Source: Phoronis pallida
Taxonomy: Eukaryota; Phoronida; Phoronidae
Assembly: GCA_028565715.1 (NCBI GenBank)
Contig: JAOXYC010247679.1
Coordinates: 1 to 10,241, forward strand
Direction of reading: 5' to 3'
DNA length: 10,241 nucleotides
This document shows positions 6,701-10,241 of the stretch, piece after piece. A program made the position numbers and the translations under genes. A model generated the notes under the pieces. That model saw only the letters and a program-made list of their open reading frames with translations. It searched no databases and had not been told where the DNA came from. Position 1 is the first letter of the stretch, and each line of letters begins with the position of its first letter.

Positions 6701-9700
6701 ACTTCAGGAAGGAACGATAACACTGTGCTGACAATCTCTTTTTGGTAAAGACTTGTGATTGCCTGAAATAATTAAAGATGCATAAGCCATATTTTTGGCC
6801 TTACAAGTCATAAAGACCTCTCAAATGACCAACTGCTGATGAGTTCACAAGTCCGGTTAAAATGAAAAAGCAACTAAGGAATGGTGGCGTTTTTAGCGTA
6901 ATTTTTTTAAATTACCGTATTCTCCCTAATAAGCGCCCCGGGCGCTTGGAAAATTCAGAAAAAGGGGGCGCTTATTTGGAAGAAATTTTCAGAATTCATT
7001 TATGCAGCTAGCCCATTTTTACGAGCAATGGAAGTGTTCATTTTCAAAAAGGGGTTTAGACTTGGAAATAAAATAAACACACGCAAAGAACATGTTTTTT
7101 ATTCGAAATACTTGTTGCAGTTTCAAAAAAATGTTTGATGTAAGGTTTCGGGTGAGGAAAACAAGGTAAGGTGGTGATAATTTAAGTCGCAAGGGGGGCG
7201 TTTATTCCAACAAAATCTGAAAACAGCAAGGGGGTGCTTATAGGGACAGAGGTGCTAATTAGGGAGAATGCGGTAAGTCACTGAAGACCACGTCAGAGAA
7301 TTTGAATTTTTGAATTTTAAAAAACATTTATTGGTCATCATAAAAACAATACAAAGAAATTAAATAAATGACCAAAAAAGGGATGACCAAAAGGCATATG
7401 CCGCTACTATGGTCATCCCTTACAAAAACATATACAAGGAATATAAACAAAACATTATGAATTAATAATTAAACAATATTATCAGAAGTTAAATAATAAA
7501 TTTTAAATACAGAAAAACTAAACAATATATATACAGTCAGTTGGCTCAAGAAGTGAGATGAAAAAGCAGACAAACAATTCGATGATGACAACCAGTCGAG
7601 CATTCACATATTTTGAAATTCAATGTGTAAATTAATTAAATGATTATCAAGCAACAGGTTTTTAATTTTTAATTTTTGAGAACCTCCAGATATGTTTGCA
7701 TGTTCCTTTAAAAGCTACCCGCACACTCACATAGACACGATGCTACAAATGTTTAAAAACAAATTGCTTAAAAATCCGTTGAACATTATTTTAAATTTAA
7801 AATACAATCATATAAAATGATCAGTTGAACTCACTTGTTCAGCAGTCTTCTCCACTTGTCCTGCAGGGTAGAAGGCTGCACCGCTCTCCCGTTTCAGACG
7901 TTCGCACAATTTGTTGTCATGGTAACATTCAACTCGACCCACATTGACAAGATCAGTCTGCCATAAAACAAATAGATAGAGGTAATAACCTGGTCAATTT
8001 CATATTAAGCATATCTGACTGATTTCCGGCTCGATGTGAAATTGGCCAAGATATAAAATTGTTGAAATTGCTCATTTTAAAGGTGAATGAACCTATTTCA
8101 GCAATATTCACCATTGTCTATGAATAAAACTGTTAACAGAGGTTATTTCATCTTTGAAATTAACATGATTTTCTGGATCCTCTTACACATCATTGTTTAT
8201 TCTCAAGGTTATTTAATGTTGCAAATCAAGTACAGTTGATTTCAAAAATTTAAAGCTTTCATAACGGTGTGTATGTGTGCCAGCAAAATAATGAATTTTT
8301 TGTAAGAAACATGAAACTTTAAAAGGTAGTACATCGCTACTTACGAATGTGAAATGATCATCTATTGAATGAGGCCAATTGCATAGGAATAGTTTTTACA
8401 AATTGCATCTTTACATTCATCTGAACGAATAAATACCTTCGCTTCTGTAACTTTGTGTTTTCGATAAAGAATGAATGTAGTAACATAAATCGGCAACGAA
8501 AAATTATCAAACTGTGTAAAAGAAACGGATGAAAACGTCGTATTTCATTAATTGAAAATTGTACATTTGTAAGTAGCGATGTACGCGTTTAACAAACAAT
8601 TGCAAAATCACACATACCAATATTGCAGAAAGTCTTTGTGTTGTGGTGCTATCAAGACAATCTAGGAAAAATAAATAATATAATTAAGAATAAAAAAACA
8701 ATACTGCAAATTGAGTTTCATGAAATAACAATAGTAACCCTGTTTACAAATAAAATGTTTGCCTTTTTTTAGGAACTACATTTCTAAATTTCTGTTCCAA
8801 CTTGTAATTTAACAAAACGCAATATGCAAAAATAATGAAACCAAAAGTCATGAATCTGTAATTAAACACTTATTGCAGAAAAGAGGGAACATAAAACGTA
8901 TAGAAAATTTGGAAACTGTTTTTTTTTTCTTAAAATGAAAAAGTTTTACTGCAAACAAAACTATACTAAACAAAGCAATGCGAAAACCTACATACCTCCC
9001 TCATCTGAACAGAATGTGATTAGCCATGGATTCTTCTCATATCTTGGTTGACTGATGACTTTCTCAAATGACTGAGGTAAAAGGTCTACCACATGGACTG
9101 ATGCAAAGTTAAGGGCATGGTCTACCAACCTTGCCTTTGTCTTTTCACCACCATACTTCTCCCTCTGTGAAACAGGCAACAAAATGTCAAATAAAGCCGA
9201 CAAGTATTTCAAACTCATTCAAAGTTGATGTCAAAACTTTTAACAAGGAAAGACGGATTAAGTGATGCCTTAACAGGTTACATAACATTACTTGGCCCAG
9301 GCTAAACTTGCTGAACTGAACCAACTTGATTATAGATAATGGAGCTGTGATATACATGCTGTTACAGTTAAATCGCTGTTTAACACTGTTCTGATTCGAT
9401 TACATAACATAACAGGAATATTTTGGTAATTCATGAGAATAAAGCATCTAGGTAGATGTAACCTATTTTCTCTGTTTCCAAAAAGCAAATAAGAAAGTAT
9501 AATACTATGTCAATGTGTCTGAAAGAATTTTTGCATTCTTAGTTTTTGGCACGAATGAATGAAATGAATTAAAAATAAAAACATATAACACAGTACACTA
9601 ATAAAAGGCGGAAGCTATACCACATTAGGCAAAGAAACGACATTTAAACACCACGAAAAAAATCTAGGATTGAAACTTTATTAATTGGCAAAGCAAGATT

Positions 9701-9834
9701 TGACTTACATTTGGATACATAATGAGTGATGGATAAGATCGTATGTTTTGCTGTCTACATAGCATGTAATCATCCCTGCAGTTGACAGCACCAATACGAA
9801 CAACGCCTTCCAGCTCCCGCGCCACCTCTCGCCA
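3658..9834 (-). CDS. DNAJC10: DnaJ homolog subfamily C member 10 (ERdj5), partial: 9 internal exons
   Basis: In transcript order the exons are 9834-9709, 9164-8996, 8661-8618, 7957-7835, 6762-6556, 5774-5663, 5130-4994, 4233-4117 and 3759-3658. They total 1137 nt, or 379 residues in one open frame. ERdj5 is an ER-lumen reductase. With BiP, through its J domain, and EDEM1, it opens disulfides of misfolded proteins for ER-associated degradation. The chain matches the family's order: second half of thioredoxin domain 1 (residues 1-60, with RIGAVNC and SYPSL), thioredoxin-like b1 (from WLITFCSDEGGDCL, about 89-155), b2 (WLIYF... to EIHHG, about 195-261), then a thioredoxin domain with VDFFAP, WCPPC at 307-311, FGTVDC and SYPTT. 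The b domains lack a CxxC, as in the family. Missing are the signal peptide, J domain and first CxxC (right of the window), and two thioredoxin domains plus the ER-retention tail at the 3' end. The vertebrate protein has about 790 residues, so roughly half is here. An NES glycosylation sequon is at about residue 358. Confidence 0.93.
3906..3953. repeat. Perfect 17-bp hairpin in a DNAJC10 intron
   Basis: The arms 3906-3922 (aaaaaaatattgttatc) and 3937-3953 are exact reverse complements around a 14-nt loop, in the 357-nt intron between exons H and I. The rest of this intron is AT-rich and shows nothing else. Confidence 0.85.
4117..4233 (-). other. DNAJC10: DNAJC10 exon H (WCPPC active site)
   Basis: The acceptor gtttgtttcag ends at 4234 and the donor GTATCT begins at 4116; phase 0 at both ends. 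Its 39 residues start WCPPCMRLLP and contain NFGTVDCTVHANLC. CPPC is the active site of the second redox-active thioredoxin domain in the family. The intron lies exactly between FFAP and WCPPC. Confidence 0.93.
4345..4434 (-). mobile_element. tRNA-derived SINE head (tRNA-like 4360-4434 plus start of body)
   Basis: On the - strand, 4434-4360 folds like a tRNA. Box A is TAGCTTAGATGG and box B GGTTGGATTCC (one change from consensus). There is a four-pair D stem and a perfect CTGGG/CCCAG T stem around TTGGATT. The ends GGAGCTGGT and ATCAGTTCC pair over nine positions with one G-T, two pairs longer than a normal acceptor stem. Position 33 is C where tRNAs have T, and the anticodon stem has a mismatch. 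These defects and the following aaattgttctgtctt body, also found at 4580-4595, indicate a SINE and not a working tRNA gene. Confidence 0.7.
4567..4595 (+). mobile_element. Fragment of the same SINE body, opposite orientation
   Basis: The + strand carries cccagatcagttcc followed by gaaattttctgtctt. This matches the - strand junction between tRNA head and body at 4373-4345 with one inserted and one deleted base. No A or B box precedes it, so it is 5'-truncated or a remnant. The remaining intron between exons G and H shows nothing else I can name. Confidence 0.6.
4994..5130 (-). other. DNAJC10: DNAJC10 exon G (linker and start of WCPPC thioredoxin domain)
   Basis: The acceptor tcactcacag ends at 5131 and the donor GTGAGT begins at 4993. 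Phase 1 in, phase 0 out. It encodes GRQTAHDIAVFAED, the LGPDDFP domain-entry motif and the LWFVDFFAP strand that leads straight into the active site of the next exon. Confidence 0.9.
5554..5650. repeat. Short-loop inverted repeat (39-bp arms) next to the exon F donor
   Basis: The arms 5554-5592 and 5612-5650 match at 32 of 39 positions after reverse complementing (tgattctcaa at both outer ends) around a 19-nt loop. The element starts 12 nt inside the intron after exon F. Upstream, 5411-5443 holds a run of aattccaa-type words resembling a retroposon tail, too short to assign. Confidence 0.8.
5663..5774 (-). other. DNAJC10: DNAJC10 exon F (Trx-like b2, second half)
   Basis: The acceptor cattttag ends at 5775 and the donor GTATGT begins at 5662. 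Phase 0 in, phase 1 out. It encodes VGRVDCRLMRTLC, the FPTF proline strand and GGGHEIHH. Confidence 0.9.
5873..5905. repeat. (TAA)n microsatellite
   Basis: Runs of taa/aat units with one interrupting ga, in the intron between exons E and F. Confidence 0.9.
6212..6536. mobile_element. 325-bp MITE with 20-bp TIRs and TTA target duplication
   Basis: The left end agctatggtcacaatgg and the reverse complement of the right end agctacggtcacaatgg match at 19 of 20 positions. The flanks are TTA at 6209-6211 and 6537-6539. The interior is GC-richer than the intron and full of subterminal repeats and palindromes (catcgtacgatg, cgtacgacggtc, gtcgtgagctc). It has no transposase. A 3-bp TWA duplication is the habit of PIF/Harbinger elements, so that superfamily is the best guess. 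Open frames inside it are not genes. Confidence 0.88.
6556..6762 (-). other. DNAJC10: DNAJC10 exon E (linker and start of Trx-like b2)
   Basis: The acceptor ttatttcag ends at 6763 and the donor GTGAGG begins at 6555; phase 0 at both ends. Its 69 residues run from AITSLYQKEI through SFLPEV to SWLIYFMDDE and FKKLPTLL. No CxxC is present, as expected for b2. A MITE lies only 16 nt beyond the donor position. Confidence 0.9.
6912..7276. mobile_element. ~365-bp inverted-repeat element with CGCTTATT-type ends
   Basis: The left end ttaccgtattctccctaat and the reverse complement of the right end ttaccgcattctccctaat match closely for about 25 bp, with agcgcc/agcacc following. Near both ends is the word gcgctta or gtgctta, and next to the left end is a near-palindrome aagcgccccgggcgctt. 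The exact border is uncertain because TTA/TAA occurs at both edges. It is non-coding and lies in the intron between exons D and E. Confidence 0.8.
7300..7421 (-). mobile_element. Probable 3' tail of a non-LTR retrotransposon
   Basis: Read on the - strand, the segment has a strong hairpin (arms 7421-7410 and 7389-7378, aagggatgacca, loop 20 nt). Then come ggtcatttattt, a CAATAAA at about 7332 and a terminal run of aattcaaa-type words. A stable 3' stem-loop followed by a short tandem repeat tail is typical of CR1/L2- and RTE-type LINE ends. No reverse-transcriptase frame is present, so it would be heavily 5'-truncated. The AT-rich 7422-7800 could be more of the same 3' UTR or plain intron. Confidence 0.45.
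7835..7957 (-). other. DNAJC10: DNAJC10 exon D (Trx-like b1, second half)
   Basis: The acceptor ttatggcag ends at 7958 and the donor GTGAGT begins at 7834; phase 0 at both ends. Its 41 residues include LVNVGRVECYHDNKLC and AFYPAG, the strand and proline region of the b1 fold. Confidence 0.9.
8329..8584. mobile_element. ~250-bp MITE with terminal inverted repeats
   Basis: The left end gtacatcgctacttacgaatgt and the mirrored right end differ at one of 22 positions. If TA is the duplicated target, the element runs 8332-8581 and would fit the Tc1/mariner style. Because gtac is itself a palindrome the border is ambiguous. The interior is non-coding. It ends 34 nt before exon C on the donor side. 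Confidence 0.8.
8618..8661 (-). other. DNAJC10: DNAJC10 exon C, 44-nt micro-exon
   Basis: The acceptor ttttcctag ends at 8662 and the donor GTATGT begins at 8617. With the G carried over from exon B it encodes 15 residues, GDCLDSTTTQRLSAIL without the first G. The GDCL...LS motif matches the family at this place, which is why so short an exon can be accepted. Confidence 0.85.
8662..8995. other. DNAJC10: DNAJC10 intron between exons B and C, no further feature
   Basis: AT-rich intron with homopolymer runs; no repeat or second coding signal seen. Confidence 0.6.
8996..9164 (-). other. DNAJC10: DNAJC10 exon B (end of Trx1, start of Trx-like b1)
   Basis: The acceptor tttcacag ends at 9165 and the donor GTATGT begins at 8995. 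It enters in phase 0 and leaves in phase 1. It encodes REKYGGEKTKARL, an amphipathic helix and the WLITFCSDEG strand of the b1 domain. The join to exon A is a few residues shorter than in vertebrate ERdj5, so a slightly different acceptor is possible. Confidence 0.88.
9165..9708. other. DNAJC10: DNAJC10 intron between exons A and B, no further feature
   Basis: AT-rich. An open frame upstream of the exon B acceptor continues for 18 codons but has no family similarity and is cut by a good acceptor. Nothing else is seen. Confidence 0.6.
9709..9834 (-). other. DNAJC10: DNAJC10 exon A (thioredoxin domain 1, C-terminal half)
   Basis: The acceptor tttcag lies at 9840-9835 and the donor GTAAGT follows 9709; both ends are phase 0. 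It encodes 42 residues starting WREVARELEG, including GAVNCRDDYMLC and the cis-proline strand RSYPSLIMYP. The CxxC active site of this domain would be in the preceding exon, outside the window. Confidence 0.9.
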
Positions 9835-10241
9835 CTGAAATATAGGAACAGGTTAAATCAATGAAGCACATTTCAAACCTATTGTTTTCTTGCTTATTTT
9901 AATTTGAGGCTAAATCTCATACTTAATCTCCCCTCAACATTACTCAAAACTCATGTGAAATATGCTATATTGCCAGGCTGCCAGGACAAAGTAGCTGTCT
10001 CTGAAATCATCAACTGACTAGATTTTCAGCAGATATGAATATCTCTATGATCACAAAAACAAACCAATAAAAATTTTAATTTCAGACACTGGTGTTAGTA
10101 TTATTTACAAACAATGTTAGTTATAACATGGCTAATGAACTAATACCAAGAACTTATCACATAAAATCTATGACTCGCGCTTGATCTATCGCGTAGATTA
10201 GAGCTTTCATAATCGGCCGTAGATGGCGTGCATTGAATTTA
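9835..10241. other. DNAJC10: Partial DNAJC10 intron, no exon found
   Basis: The preceding exon should end in phase 0 with the first thioredoxin active site just upstream. No CxxC-coding - strand frame with a donor is present, so that exon lies beyond the window. Confidence 0.6.

Noticed and set aside
1-10241. CRISPR array, operon or phage-type system
   Set aside because: Spliced genes, MITEs and SINE/LINE traces show animal nuclear DNA. The tandem arrays have no spacer pattern.

Overview
This window is nuclear DNA from an animal, most likely an invertebrate, but I cannot place the clade. It is AT-rich. Its protein-coding signal is split into short exons that join in phase across GT...AG introns of 119 to 1072 nt. 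The non-coding sequence is full of small inverted-repeat elements, tandem arrays and retroposon fragments. I see no bacterial gene organisation, no CRISPR array and no prokaryotic-style operon.

Two genes can be assembled. On the + strand, four coding exons between 1044 and 3133 encode a complete 198-residue protein with four membrane segments, read as a MARVEL-domain protein of the plasmolipin/CMTM type. On the - strand, nine internal coding exons between 9834 and 3658 encode 379 continuous residues of DNAJC10 (ERdj5), the thioredoxin-repeat disulfide reductase of the endoplasmic reticulum. The part present runs from the second half of the first thioredoxin domain, through two redox-inactive thioredoxin-like domains, to most of the next thioredoxin domain with its WCPPC active site. 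The signal peptide, J domain and first active site should lie to the right of the window. The last two thioredoxin domains and the ER-retention tail are not found on the - strand to the left of 3658.

Region by region: 1-1034 has no assignable gene (a GATA microsatellite and a weak candidate exon at 61-153). 1044-3133 is the MARVEL gene, with a 157-bp dimer in intron 1, a 40-bp minisatellite and a 197-bp inverted repeat in intron 2, and a 26-bp tandem triplication over its stop codon. 3134-3657 separates the two convergent units and holds an inverted repeat that places AATAAA on both strands. 3658-9834 is DNAJC10. Its introns carry a tRNA-derived SINE head, a hairpin element, a 325-bp MITE flanked by TTA, a 365-bp element with CGCTTATT-type ends, a probable LINE 3' tail and a further MITE of about 250 bp. 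9835-10241 is the beginning of another DNAJC10 intron.

The two genes have no evident shared pathway: one is an ER-lumen reductase and the other a membrane protein of vesicle or junction type. The main structural point is their arrangement. If DNAJC10 continues to the left, the complete MARVEL gene lies inside one of its introns on the opposite strand. If not, DNAJC10 is shortened here, and a read-through stop followed by a polyadenylation signal sits just after the last visible exon.
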